DNA of 64,000 nt, taken from the NCBI GenBank assembly GCA_964489835.1, contig CAZBBC010000008.1:1-64000 (forward strand). Direction: 5' to 3'. The notes under the pieces were generated by a model. It ran no database searches, was not told where the DNA came from, and worked only from the letters and a program-made list of their open reading frames with translations. The stretch is from CAZBBC01 sp964489835. GTDB lineage: Bacteria > Calditrichota > Calditrichia > JAJRVZ01. Of this stretch, positions 1-8,771 are shown in pieces; the stretch's first letter is position 1, and each line of letters starts with the position of its first letter. Both the position numbers and the translations under genes were made by a program.

Positions 1-133
1 TAGGCGGAGGCCGGCCTGCCCGGCCTGCCCGGCGCAGACGTGGCGCAGACGTGGCTATGACGGGATCCGGCTTCGACGGATAATCCGTGACAAATTCTTT
101 TTTAATTGCCGCAATTTGCTGCGTTATGTATAA
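1..133. repeat. GC-rich tandem repeats plus copy 1 of a dispersed 70-bp intergenic repeat
   Basis: Positions 12-29 hold two tandem copies of CGGCCTGCC and 31-52 two tandem copies of GGCGCAGACGT, strikingly GC-rich for this window. Positions 64-133 (GATCCGG, then GACGGATAATCCGTG, a T tract and a TTGC...GCTGCG end) are nearly identical to 44159-44229. The repeat runs into the 3' end of the heptosyltransferase gene, supplying its last codons. Confidence 0.8.
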
Positions 134-1152
134 ATCAGGCTATTTATTTTGTCGGCAACCTCTTGTGGTTTTAGTGATTCCATACACTCAAATGTTTTAA
201 GTGGACACTTATTCCCACCATGGATGGCACATGGCCTGCAAGCCAGGGCTTCATTTTCAATGACATAGCTTTGAGGGCCAAAAGGGGCAAAACCAAAAGC
301 AGGCGAGGTTGGTCCAAATATGGCAAAAACTGGTATTTTGGCAGCCATCCCCAAATGCAGTGGAGCGGAATCATTCGTAAGAAGCCCCTCACAGCGCCTG
401 AGAAGACCATAAGTCTGTCGAAGTGTAAGTTGACCTGCGATTGATCTGCTCTGGCGAAAATCAAGAGCAATCCGCTGACAAAGATCCTGATCCTCCTTAC
501 CGCCAATCAATAAAATTTGTCTACCTTTTTTCTCCATCAACCGGCAAATGGATCTATAATATTCTTCTGGCCATCGTTTTGTGGGCCAAATGGAACCCGG
601 TGCAATGGCAAAGAATGATTTCTTTTTGGTAAAACCAAAGTTTTTTAGAAGCGAATCTACTGCCATTTCATCCGTTTCGGATGAATAGATGACCGGCGCG
701 GATAGATGGCTCTTAATTCCTATTGCGGTTAGCAGAGATAAATTCCTCTCAATTTCGTGGAAATCGCCTCTATAGGTTACCAGATGTGTAAACGCCTTTT
801 TCCAGGCTGTTCGATCAAATCCAATACGTATCTTTGCACCGGTTCTAAAAGTCAGGAAAGCACTTCTGAAAGAACGATGCGGGGTGATGCAAATGTCATA
901 CTTTTTGCCTGCAATCCGGTTGCTAAATTTTAATAATCCGGAAATACCGCTATCCCGGTCTTTTTTATCAAAAATAATCAGATTTTTTATATGTGGATTA
1001 TTTTTAAGAAGATCTTCAGACTTTGGAATAGTCACAAAATCAATATTAGATTGATGATATTTTATACTTAATGCTTCTATCAGAGGTGTTGTAAGTATCA
1101 CATCTCCAATAAATGCGGTCTGAATAATAAGAATTCTCTCGATATTTTTCAA
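124..1152 (-). CDS. ADP-heptose:LPS heptosyltransferase-like glycosyltransferase, family 9
   Basis: A 342-residue GT9 glycosyltransferase, predicted to add heptose to the lipopolysaccharide inner core at the cytoplasmic face of the inner membrane. The N-terminal IIQTAFIGDVILTTPL is the family's nucleotide-sugar-side start, APGSIWPTKRWPEEYY (about residues 186-201) is the central GT9 motif, and NDSAPLHLGMAA followed by FGPTSP is the C-terminal substrate-binding signature. Length is normal for WaaF/RfaF. The first codon is TTG with only a weak ribosome site, so the start is uncertain. It follows an LpxL-type gene by 57 bp on the same strand, giving a small LPS unit. The donor sugar cannot be told from sequence alone. 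Confidence 0.88.
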   Translation of the reverse strand: MKNIERILIIQTAFIGDVILTTPLIEALSIKYHQSNIDFVTIPKSEDLLKNNPHIKNLIIFDKKDRDSGISGLLKFSNRIAGKKYDICITPHRSFRSAFLTFRTGAKIRIGFDRTAWKKAFTHLVTYRGDFHEIERNLSLLTAIGIKSHLSAPVIYSSETDEMAVDSLLKNFGFTKKKSFFAIAPGSIWPTKRWPEEYYRSICRLMEKKGRQILLIGGKEDQDLCQRIALDFRQSRSIAGQLTLRQTYGLLRRCEGLLTNDSAPLHLGMAAKIPVFAIFGPTSPAFGFAPFGPQSYVIENEALACRPCAIHGGNKCPLKTFECMESLKPQEVADKINSLIYT

Positions 1153-1209
1153 AATAAGAAGAACTGATTATATGATAATTTTAAGAACGGCTCTATTCCT
1201 GCCATTGAT

Positions 1210-2094
1210 TTAATTGGTTTCTTTTTGCTTTGTTTTCCATCGCCGGTGTGTCCAGAAATACTGCCCGGCATGTTTGCGGACAATATCTTCCAATTTGGAG
1301 GATTGAATTTGAGTAAATTGGTAAATGGAATTGTCATCACATGTTTTTGCAGGGTAGTCCGGGATTCTTTCAAAAAATAGATCAAATTGACCCATTTTTC
1401 TTCGAATCGCAACACCAAGAACAACAGGGGCGCCTGTTTTAATGTGAAGAATGGCCGCCCCGGCAGCAGTTGAAGCTGGTTTACCAAAATAATCAACAAA
1501 AATTCCCTGCTTCCCGGCATCCTGATCACCGACAACAAGTAAGGCATTCCCCTCTCTTAAAATCCTTATACTTTTCTTTAAAGCACCTTTGGAATAAATT
1601 AAGTGACATCCATGATCTTCCCGGATCTGCACAATAAAATCATTGACATAGCGATTACGCACCTTTTTCATAATGGCATATAGATTCTTAAGATTTGTTC
1701 CTAAATAGTAAGCGAGCCATTCAAAATTTCCTAAATGTCCACTGTATACAATCAGTCCCCTACCTTCTTTTATTGCATTTTCCACTACTTCCCAATGGTA
1801 CACTCTAAAGTTTTTTGAGAAATATTTATTATTAAGGCGCCAGCTATTTAATAATTCAACCCATAGCTGCATAAAGGCCCGATATACGGACCGTATGATC
1901 GATTTTATCTCCTGTTCATTTTTTTCCGGAAATGCCGATTTCAGATTTTTATATACCAGCTGCCGGCGATAGGCAAAAACATATTGAATGATAATAGACA
2001 GCAATTCAGCAAAAATCTTACTGACCCTTAAGGGTAAATAGCGGAGAAATTTGTAAAAGATAATCAGTATCCAAAATTCCAGCTTTTTCATCAT
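1210..2094 (-). CDS. LpxL/HtrB-type lipid A acyltransferase
   Basis: A 294-residue lysophospholipid acyltransferase-superfamily protein, predicted to transfer a secondary acyl chain to lipid A (or a related glycolipid) at the inner membrane. It has an N-terminal hydrophobic helix (about residues 5-40). The catalytic HxxxxD/E motif is HLGNFE near residue 120, and VVGDQDAGKQGIFVDYFG followed by A-STAAGAAILH matches the LpxL substrate-binding region. It is the first gene of a two-gene unit with the heptosyltransferase, fitting an outer membrane glycolipid role. The start has two consecutive ATG codons. Divergent from the chaperone gene at 2285. Confidence 0.85.
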   Translation of the reverse strand: MMKKLEFWILIIFYKFLRYLPLRVSKIFAELLSIIIQYVFAYRRQLVYKNLKSAFPEKNEQEIKSIIRSVYRAFMQLWVELLNSWRLNNKYFSKNFRVYHWEVVENAIKEGRGLIVYSGHLGNFEWLAYYLGTNLKNLYAIMKKVRNRYVNDFIVQIREDHGCHLIYSKGALKKSIRILREGNALLVVGDQDAGKQGIFVDYFGKPASTAAGAAILHIKTGAPVVLGVAIRRKMGQFDLFFERIPDYPAKTCDDNSIYQFTQIQSSKLEDIVRKHAGQYFWTHRRWKTKQKETN

Positions 2095-2284
2095 TACTAA
2101 AATTAATTAAAAGCCAAATGACAGGCAAAAAAATTCTCATTATATGAATCAGTTGAATTACTGGTATAGAGATTGTAAATTAAAAGTTTATAAATTTAAG
2201 ATTTGTATCATGTATCAGATATGAATATCTAAAATGTTTTTCCTAAATTGTATCAATGGCAGGTTATAAGGAGAATTTGTTCCA

Positions 2285-4093
2285 ATGATGTCAAAAATGC
2301 GTGAACTAAGCAAGATTTTTATTGTTATTGTCGCCCTTTCATTTATCGGTTTAATGGTATTCGAGTGGGGTATGGATTATACGGGAAGAGGTCGGCGTCA
2401 AACGGCTGTCGGAGTGGTAAACGGAAAAGAACTAACCTATGAGATGTTTACCAATATGTTTCAGAATTTATACCAGGCCGAAAAATCCAGATCGGATGCT
2501 GATTTAACTGAAAGCCAGATATCTAATATGAGGAACATGGTCTGGGACCGTTTTGTACAACAGGTTTTGTTAGAAGAGGAAATGCAACGTTTGAATATAA
2601 CGGTCAGCGATTCTGAAATCGTATATCAGATAAAGCATTATCCATTGGATGAAATAAAGAAAAATCCGGGCTTTCAGACTAATGGGCAATTTGACTGGAA
2701 TAAATATTATGCATCTTTCACCAATCCGGAAATTCCCTGGTATCAGATAGAAGATTACTATCGCCAGCAGGTACTTCCCTATCAAAAATTGCAGGATATC
2801 ATCTCTTCCACAATAAGAATCAGTGAAAGTGAAATTATTGAGGAATTTAGCAATACCAGTTTAAAGGCACGTGTGGCCTATCTTGAAATCCCTTTTTCAA
2901 AATTCACAGATCCGAATCGTGAGATAACAGATAGTGAAGTCGCTGAATATTATGAGCATAATCTGGATGAATTCCAGCAGAAAGAAAGCCGTCTTTTATC
3001 TTATGTTATATTCCCGCTTACACCAACCCTAAAAGACACCCAGCGTATTTACACGGAATTTGAAGAGATTAAAAAGAGATATTCTGCTGGTGAGGATTTT
3101 AATGATCTTGCTGAGGAATATAGTGAGGATCCGGCAGTTAAAACAAATCGAGGTCGTTATGACTACTTTGAACGCGGCGCAATGGTTAAAGAATTTGAAG
3201 CAGCAGCATTCCTTCAGGGAAAAGTGGGCGACCTGGTTGGTCCTGTAAAGACTCAATATGGCTTACATTTGATAAAGATTGAAGACAGACGTGTGAAAGA
3301 GGGTAAGGAACAGGCAAAAGTCAGTCATATTTTGCTGAAAATTACAGCCGGACCAAGTACCCGTGAAAAACAGGAATCTGCGGCTGCATTCTTTGCCGAA
3401 GATGCGCGTTTCGATGGCTTTAAAGAAACAGCTGAGAAAGAAAATCATGAAATAAAACAAACCAATTATATTACGGAAGGCAATCAGTTTATACCCGGAT
3501 TCGGAGCGAATCTTCAGATTTATAATTTTGCCTTTCGCAATAATTTGGGAGCGGTCAGCGATGTCATAGAATCCGAGACTGGATTGGTTGTCTTCCATTT
3601 AACTGAAATTAAGGAAGCCGGCCCAAGACCTATGGAGGAGGTCAAGAATGTCATCCTCAACCGGCTGAAAACTGAAATGCGCAAAGAAGAGGCTCGCAAT
3701 TTTGCCGCAACTTTGGAAGACAAAATCATTCAAAATGTTTCCTTTAGTCAGATTGCACAGAATGATCCCTCTGGGATTGTCAAATATGATTCTACCGATG
3801 AATTTACCATTAAATCCAGCCCACGCGGCATCGGATTGAACAATATCTTCAATGCGACAGCTTTTTCATTACAGGAAGGCCAAATCTCGGATGAAATTGA
3901 GACAAACCGGGGAATTTACTGGCAGAAAATATTATACAAATCAACCTTTGATTCCACACAGTTCAATAATCAAAAGGAAATGATCAGGCAGCGATTATTT
4001 GGTATTAAAAGAAATCAGGCATTCAATAGCTGGTACGAGTACCTGAAGGAGAATGCAGATATTGAAGACAATAGAAAGTTATTTAATTTATAA
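2285..4093 (+). CDS. SurA/PpiD-type periplasmic peptidyl-prolyl isomerase chaperone
   Basis: A 602-residue membrane-anchored foldase. One transmembrane segment (about 9-27) is followed by a SurA_N-like region (about 35-180), a parvulin PPIC domain (about 235-340, with FNDLAEEYSEDPAVKTNRG and GPVKTQYGLHLIKIEDRR), and a further parvulin-like or divergent tail that begins KVSHILLKI. The layout is that of PpiD more than of soluble SurA. Predicted to help outer membrane proteins fold in the periplasm. AAGGAG at 2268-2273 lies 11 bp before the first ATG. The stop codon abuts the stop of the convergent phoU-like gene, with no bases between. Confidence 0.88.
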   Translation: MMSKMRELSKIFIVIVALSFIGLMVFEWGMDYTGRGRRQTAVGVVNGKELTYEMFTNMFQNLYQAEKSRSDADLTESQISNMRNMVWDRFVQQVLLEEEMQRLNITVSDSEIVYQIKHYPLDEIKKNPGFQTNGQFDWNKYYASFTNPEIPWYQIEDYYRQQVLPYQKLQDIISSTIRISESEIIEEFSNTSLKARVAYLEIPFSKFTDPNREITDSEVAEYYEHNLDEFQQKESRLLSYVIFPLTPTLKDTQRIYTEFEEIKKRYSAGEDFNDLAEEYSEDPAVKTNRGRYDYFERGAMVKEFEAAAFLQGKVGDLVGPVKTQYGLHLIKIEDRRVKEGKEQAKVSHILLKITAGPSTREKQESAAAFFAEDARFDGFKETAEKENHEIKQTNYITEGNQFIPGFGANLQIYNFAFRNNLGAVSDVIESETGLVVFHLTEIKEAGPRPMEEVKNVILNRLKTEMRKEEARNFAATLEDKIIQNVSFSQIAQNDPSGIVKYDSTDEFTIKSSPRGIGLNNIFNATAFSLQEGQISDEIETNRGIYWQKILYKSTFDSTQFNNQKEMIRQRLFGIKRNQAFNSWYEYLKENADIEDNRKLFNL

Positions 4094-4768
4094 TTATTTT
4101 TTCTTTTTAGGTCTAAATCCAATCCTATAAAATGGATTTACAACACTTGTTGCAATATTTCTGAGATGTGAATTAATTCTTTTTAAATATCTGAAATAGA
4201 GTGTCAGGGCAACCGCATCTCCACTGGAAATGGATTTATCTTTTTCATTCAGATAGCTGGCAACATGTTCATCACACATTTTACTCACCCATTGATAATC
4301 CGTTAAAATTTCTTCGGCTAATTTTTTATCTCCCTTTTCAAAACAGTTCCGGACTCGCAGAAATGCATCTTCAACAGCAGATTCTATTTTTTTAAGATTC
4401 TTTTCGAACTTACCGCCTCTGAGCGGCTGTTGATGCCATTCAGCCAGTTCAACCATATTCTTGGTATAGTCACCAATTCTCTCAATATCAATTATGATGC
4501 TGATCAAGACCAGTCCGGAATTAAGTTTCTCGACACCGGCCACCGATAAATGATTAAAAACATTGCGGCGGACTTCCCTTTCGTACTTATTAACAGCAAT
4601 GTCTTTATCACGGATATCAAAACTAAAATCAGAATTATCTTCTTCACGTAACAACCTTCGAATTTCTTTATACATATTAAACGTAAGGTCCAGCATTTCA
4701 TAGGATTGTCTGTAGGCTTTATCCAAAAGAGAATCCTTTTTGAACAAAGCAATCAATTCTTTATACAT
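4094..4768 (-). CDS. PhoU-domain protein
   Basis: A 224-residue all-helical protein. Residues about 15-110 and 120-215 form two PhoU-like helical bundles: IIDIERIGDYTKNMVELA is the first metal-binding E/DxxxD-type motif, and YLKRINSHLRNIATSVVNP the second. PhoU proteins modulate phosphate transport, either with the Pst system or as partners of Na/Pi cotransporters. No pst or phoR genes are in the window, so the partner is unknown. A good ribosome site (GGAG, 7 bp) precedes ATG at 4768. The basic tail RPKKKK is unusual. Confidence 0.85.
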   Translation of the reverse strand: MYKELIALFKKDSLLDKAYRQSYEMLDLTFNMYKEIRRLLREEDNSDFSFDIRDKDIAVNKYEREVRRNVFNHLSVAGVEKLNSGLVLISIIIDIERIGDYTKNMVELAEWHQQPLRGGKFEKNLKKIESAVEDAFLRVRNCFEKGDKKLAEEILTDYQWVSKMCDEHVASYLNEKDKSISSGDAVALTLYFRYLKRINSHLRNIATSVVNPFYRIGFRPKKKK

Positions 4769-4904
4769 ATTTCATCTCCATCTAATTTTGAATCTTATGA
4801 TCATAAAAACGATTGAAACCTAAAAAACCAATCATCGATTAAATATCTAAAATCGTATTTATTAAAATTTATATCATAATCAAATATTTACAAAATATAT
4901 TTTG

Positions 4905-6113
4905 TCAGGTTTTTTTTACCAGTCTAACCTCTTCAATTCGGTTCTTTGTGGAGCGACGGACGGTTATTATACCATCTTTAAAAGAGATTTTTTCTCCAAC
5001 TTTAGGAATCCGGCCAAGTGCAAATAAAATGAAGCCCCCGATGGTTTCATACTCTCCATAAGGTATTTTAATACCCAGTTGATCATTGACAATCTCGATG
5101 GATTCTGAAGCCCGGATTTTCCAGGTAATTTGGTTGATCCGGATAATCGGTTTATCCGATTTATCGATGGATTCCACAATCTCACCAAAAAGCTCTTCAA
5201 CAAGATCCTCGATCGTAACAATGCCCGCTGTTCCTCCGTATTCGTCAATAATTACAGCAATAGTAGACGCCGCTTCCCTCAACTCCCGTAGCAGTTCATT
5301 ACATTTTTTATTTTCAGGCACATACATGACCGGCTTAATAACTTCTTTAAGATCATTAATCTCCCAAAAAAGATCATACATGAACACAACACCGATGATA
5401 TTATCAATGTTCGATTTATAGACCGGTATTTTTGATTTACCCGTCTCAGCCATTAAGTGTCTGATATCTTCTAAACTTACTGTTTCATCAACGGCATGGA
5501 TAGAAGTCCGTGGGATCATAGCCTCGCGTACCAGAGTATCCGGGAGATTTAACACGCGTGATATTATTTTTTGTTCTTCATCATCAACCGCACCGGAAAT
5601 TCTCGCTTCGTGTAGCATTACCATGATATCTTTTTTATTTATTATGGAAATCTCATTTTGGTCTGAAATTTGCAAAAATCGGATCACAAAGCTGCTTATC
5701 TTTGAGGCCAGAATAATCAGCGGATTAAGTATAAAATGGAAGATACGAATTAAAAAAATGATCTTTAATATCATATTGTGGGCATACGAACGAAATAATA
5801 CTTTTGGAATAATTTCACCAATCAAAAGAATGATAAATGTTATGAATAAAAAGATTATCGTTTCACTCCAGTAATTGATTAGATAGATCGTGGCATAGGA
5901 GGTGGTAATAATATTCGCAAAATTATTACCAACCAGGGTTGTGGAAAGATAAATGTCCGGTTTTTGAAAGTATTTATGGGCGAGAACAGCAGATTTTACA
6001 TTTTTTCTTAACCATATTTCAACACGAAACCGGTTTGTACTAATATAGGCAGTTTCCGAACCGGCGAAGAAAAATGATAAAATTAAGCCGATAATACTGA
6101 ATAATAATTCCAT
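4905..6113 (-). CDS. CNNM/CorC-family transporter-associated protein (DUF21, CBS pair, CorC_HlyC)
   Basis: A 402-residue membrane protein with three parts in order. An N-terminal DUF21/CNNM domain of about four hydrophobic segments (1-165, with the family's FFAGSETA near residue 15) comes first, then a CBS pair (about 190-310, AMIPRTSIHAVDE then VIDEYGGTAGIVTIEDLVEELFGEI) and a C-terminal CorC_HlyC domain (about 325-395). Such proteins are linked to magnesium or cobalt export and are often mis-called haemolysins. The start codon overlaps the nadB stop by one base (TAATG), so translation is probably coupled in the nadB operon. Confidence 0.9.
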   Translation of the reverse strand: MELLFSIIGLILSFFFAGSETAYISTNRFRVEIWLRKNVKSAVLAHKYFQKPDIYLSTTLVGNNFANIITTSYATIYLINYWSETIIFLFITFIILLIGEIIPKVLFRSYAHNMILKIIFLIRIFHFILNPLIILASKISSFVIRFLQISDQNEISIINKKDIMVMLHEARISGAVDDEEQKIISRVLNLPDTLVREAMIPRTSIHAVDETVSLEDIRHLMAETGKSKIPVYKSNIDNIIGVVFMYDLFWEINDLKEVIKPVMYVPENKKCNELLRELREAASTIAVIIDEYGGTAGIVTIEDLVEELFGEIVESIDKSDKPIIRINQITWKIRASESIEIVNDQLGIKIPYGEYETIGGFILFALGRIPKVGEKISFKDGIITVRRSTKNRIEEVRLVKKT

Positions 6114-7717
6114 TATGAAACCGCGTGTGATAAAGTCGTATCATGTTTCCAAACCTTGTCATCACGGTCTGGGTAATCGGTGTTAAAGTGCAATCCACGA
6201 CTTTCTTTGCGCAAAATAGCGCTACGCACAATCAATTGAGCAACTGTTGCAATATTTCTTAATTCGATCAAATCATTGGTAACAACCGTTTTTTTATAAA
6301 AATCTTCAACCTCCGAAGCGATCACATCAAGACGTCTCAAGGCCCTTGCCAGGCGAAAATCAGAACGCACAATGCCAACATAATCCCACATAACTTCATG
6401 GATTACGTGTCGATCATGAACCAGATAAACCCATTCGTCCTGATTAAATGTTCCCTCCTGACTCCATGGTAAGATGTCCGGAATTCCAAAGCGGAGATCA
6501 TTTTTGTATTTTAAGGCTGCACGTACTGCGGATTCGGCAAATACAACCGCCTCAAGAAGAGAATTACTTGCCAGACGATTGGCACCATGAACACCGGTAA
6601 ATGAAACTTCTCCACACGCAAATAGTCTCCTTATTGTTGTACTTCCCTGCATATCAACAACAATTCCTCCGCACATATAATGAGCGGCTGGAACGACCGG
6701 AATCCACTCCCTGGTTATATCAATTTTAAATCCAAGACAATTTTTATAAATAGTAGGAAAACGTTTTCTAACAGATTGTGCATTTTTATGTGTTAAATCC
6801 AGATAAACACAGGGCTCCCCACTGATTTTCATTTCCCTGTCAATGGCCCTGGCAACGATATCACGTGGTGCCAACTCAGCACTTTTATGATATTTTTTCA
6901 TAAATGCGTGGCCATCTTTATCACGTAAAATTGCCCCATAACCACGCACAGCTTCCGAAATTAAGAATGAATTTGAATCCATATGATATAAACTGGTAGG
7001 ATGAAACTGCATAAATTCCATATTCGCTATTTGTGCCCCGGCCCGATAAGCCATTGCGACACCATCACCGGTTGCAATGGAGGGATTCGTCGTATGCAGG
7101 TACACTTGTCCACAACCCCCGGTAGAGAGAAGTGTGGCCGCTGAGAGGATGATCTTGATATTATTATTATCAATATCAAGCACGTAGGCGCCCCAACAAT
7201 GAATTCCACGGCTATAGTCTTTTGCAGGTGTCTGATGTTCGGTAATCAGATCAATGGCGATATGGTTTTCCAGAATTTCAATATTTTGATGATTTTTAGT
7301 TTGATCAAGCAATGCCCTTTCTATTTCCCGACCAGTGAAATCCTGGGCATGAACAATTCTGCTCTTAGAGTGACCGCCTTCGCGTGCCAAATCCAAACGC
7401 TTCTCAGATACCTGCGAAAAATTAACACCCGACTTGATTAATTTTTCAATTGCTTTCGGTCCATGTTGGATCATAAATCTGACTGATTCTTCATGACATA
7501 ATCCGGCACCGGCTTTCAAAGTATCATTGATATGATCTTTAAATGAATCATTCTTGCCTAATACGGTTGCAATGCCACCCTGTGCATAGTTTGTATTTGA
7601 TTCGCTGTCGTTTTTTTTTGTAATGATAATGACCCTGCCGAAATTCGCCGCATCTAAGGCAAAACTTAAACCAGCAATTCCGCTTCCGATCACTAAAAAA
7701 TCGGTTTCTATATTCAT
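6113..7717 (-). CDS. nadB: L-aspartate oxidase
   Basis: A 534-residue flavoprotein that oxidises L-aspartate to iminoaspartate, the first step of de novo NAD synthesis. The N terminus has the FAD dinucleotide fold LVIGSGIAGLSFALDA. NYAQGGIATVL, ISEAVRGYGAILRD, CGEVSFTGVHGANRLASNS and a C-terminal helical domain are typical of NadB rather than succinate dehydrogenase. Length is normal. nadA and nadC are not in the window. It lies between a lone receiver-domain gene upstream and a CorC-like gene downstream, all in one direction with very small gaps. Confidence 0.95.
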   Translation of the reverse strand: MNIETDFLVIGSGIAGLSFALDAANFGRVIIITKKNDSESNTNYAQGGIATVLGKNDSFKDHINDTLKAGAGLCHEESVRFMIQHGPKAIEKLIKSGVNFSQVSEKRLDLAREGGHSKSRIVHAQDFTGREIERALLDQTKNHQNIEILENHIAIDLITEHQTPAKDYSRGIHCWGAYVLDIDNNNIKIILSAATLLSTGGCGQVYLHTTNPSIATGDGVAMAYRAGAQIANMEFMQFHPTSLYHMDSNSFLISEAVRGYGAILRDKDGHAFMKKYHKSAELAPRDIVARAIDREMKISGEPCVYLDLTHKNAQSVRKRFPTIYKNCLGFKIDITREWIPVVPAAHYMCGGIVVDMQGSTTIRRLFACGEVSFTGVHGANRLASNSLLEAVVFAESAVRAALKYKNDLRFGIPDILPWSQEGTFNQDEWVYLVHDRHVIHEVMWDYVGIVRSDFRLARALRRLDVIASEVEDFYKKTVVTNDLIELRNIATVAQLIVRSAILRKESRGLHFNTDYPDRDDKVWKHDTTLSHAVS

Positions 7718-7725
7718 CGGTTGAT

Positions 7726-8169
7726 TTATTCCTGCTTAAATGACTCTGCAATCTTTTTATATTCTTCAAGTAAAACTTTAAATTTCAGAGCGTTTTTTAA
7801 AGTAAGTTTTAGCCGATTGGATGTAAATGGTTTTTGTAGGATATCATAGGCACCCTCATCAACCATATGCATAAGATTATCGGTGGGACCATGCGCAGTA
7901 ACGACAATAATTGGTGAGTCAATCTTTAAATCTTTAATCATTTTTCGTAAAAGCGTTTGACCGTCCATTTTTGGCATTAAGATATCAATGAGTATCAGGT
8001 CAAAAGACTGTTTCTCAAGAATAGTTAAGGCTTCCTGTCCATTGAAACAGGAGATAATTTCGAAATTTTCGTTCTGCAGATAGAATTTAGCCAAATTAAT
8101 CATATTTGGATCATCATCGACAATTAACAGATGGTTAATATTATTTATGTCATTCATGGCGATAATCAT
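7726..8169 (-). CDS. Single-domain response regulator (CheY-like receiver)
   Basis: A 147-residue receiver domain with no output domain. The acidic pocket is VDDDP (about 17-21), the phospho-acceptor aspartate is in LILIDILMPKMDG, the conserved threonine in VVTAHGP and the lysine in LQKPFTSNRL. About 25 charged residues follow the domain (EEYKKIAESFKQE), which look helical. It overlaps maf by 4 bp (ATGA) and is followed by nadB after 8 bp. No histidine kinase is nearby, so the partner and output are unknown. An alternative ATG lies four codons downstream. Confidence 0.9.
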   Translation of the reverse strand: MIIAMNDINNINHLLIVDDDPNMINLAKFYLQNENFEIISCFNGQEALTILEKQSFDLILIDILMPKMDGQTLLRKMIKDLKIDSPIIVVTAHGPTDNLMHMVDEGAYDILQKPFTSNRLKLTLKNALKFKVLLEEYKKIAESFKQE

Positions 8170-8768
8170 TCTAATTGTAAAAGAAATTTATCAAGGGTAG
8201 TAAAAAACTTTGCCAAAGGCAATCCGATCACATTAAAAAAACATCCTTCTACCTGTTTGATAAGCAGCGATCCTATGCCTTGGGCGCCATAACCGCCTGC
8301 TTTGTCAAAAGATTCTCCGGTATTAACATAGGCACTGATTTCACTCTGCCGAAGATTACGAAAAGTCACCCGTGTAATCTCATGGTCAAATACATATTTT
8401 CCCATATCCAGAAGGACAAAGCCAAAGCCTGTGATAACTTCATGTGTGTTTCCACTCAGACGGTGTAATATATCTCGAGCGTGTGATTCATCTCTTGGTT
8501 TTTCAAGAATATCTCCTTTAAGAACGACAATGGTATCGGCCGAAATAACCAGACTTTCCGGTGATTTATTGGCAACGATTAAGGCTTTATTGCGGGCGTT
8601 CTCCAAAACATATTCCACCGGTGATAAGTGATCCTGGTAAATCTCTTCCGCATGACTGGGGCGAACCTTAAAATCTAACCCAATCATTTTAAGCAATTCG
8701 AACCGACGTGGAGATTGTGAGGCGAGGATAATATCAAATTGATCAATATTTTTTAACAGGGAAAGCAT
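8166..8768 (-). CDS. maf: Maf-type nucleoside triphosphate pyrophosphatase
   Basis: A 200-residue Maf/Ham1-superfamily enzyme that hydrolyses non-canonical or canonical NTPs (dTTP/UTP or m7GTP type) to the monophosphate. Signatures are the N-terminal ILASQSPRRFELL, the central VISADTIVVLKGDILEKPRD and the C-terminal FDKAGGYGAQGIGSLLIKQVEGCFFNVIGLPL-type block. Linked in other bacteria to septum control and nucleotide clean-up. The stop overlaps the start of the receiver gene. The gene follows the UbiA gene with 3 bp between. Confidence 0.92.
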   Translation of the reverse strand: MLSLLKNIDQFDIILASQSPRRFELLKMIGLDFKVRPSHAEEIYQDHLSPVEYVLENARNKALIVANKSPESLVISADTIVVLKGDILEKPRDESHARDILHRLSGNTHEVITGFGFVLLDMGKYVFDHEITRVTFRNLRQSEISAYVNTGESFDKAGGYGAQGIGSLLIKQVEGCFFNVIGLPLAKFFTTLDKFLLQLE

Positions 8769-8771
8769 ATC

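Noticed and set aside
4892..4907. ACAAAATATATTTTGT palindrome as a terminator of the CorC-like gene
   Set aside because: It is very AT-rich, overlaps the end of the gene and has no T run on the minus strand.
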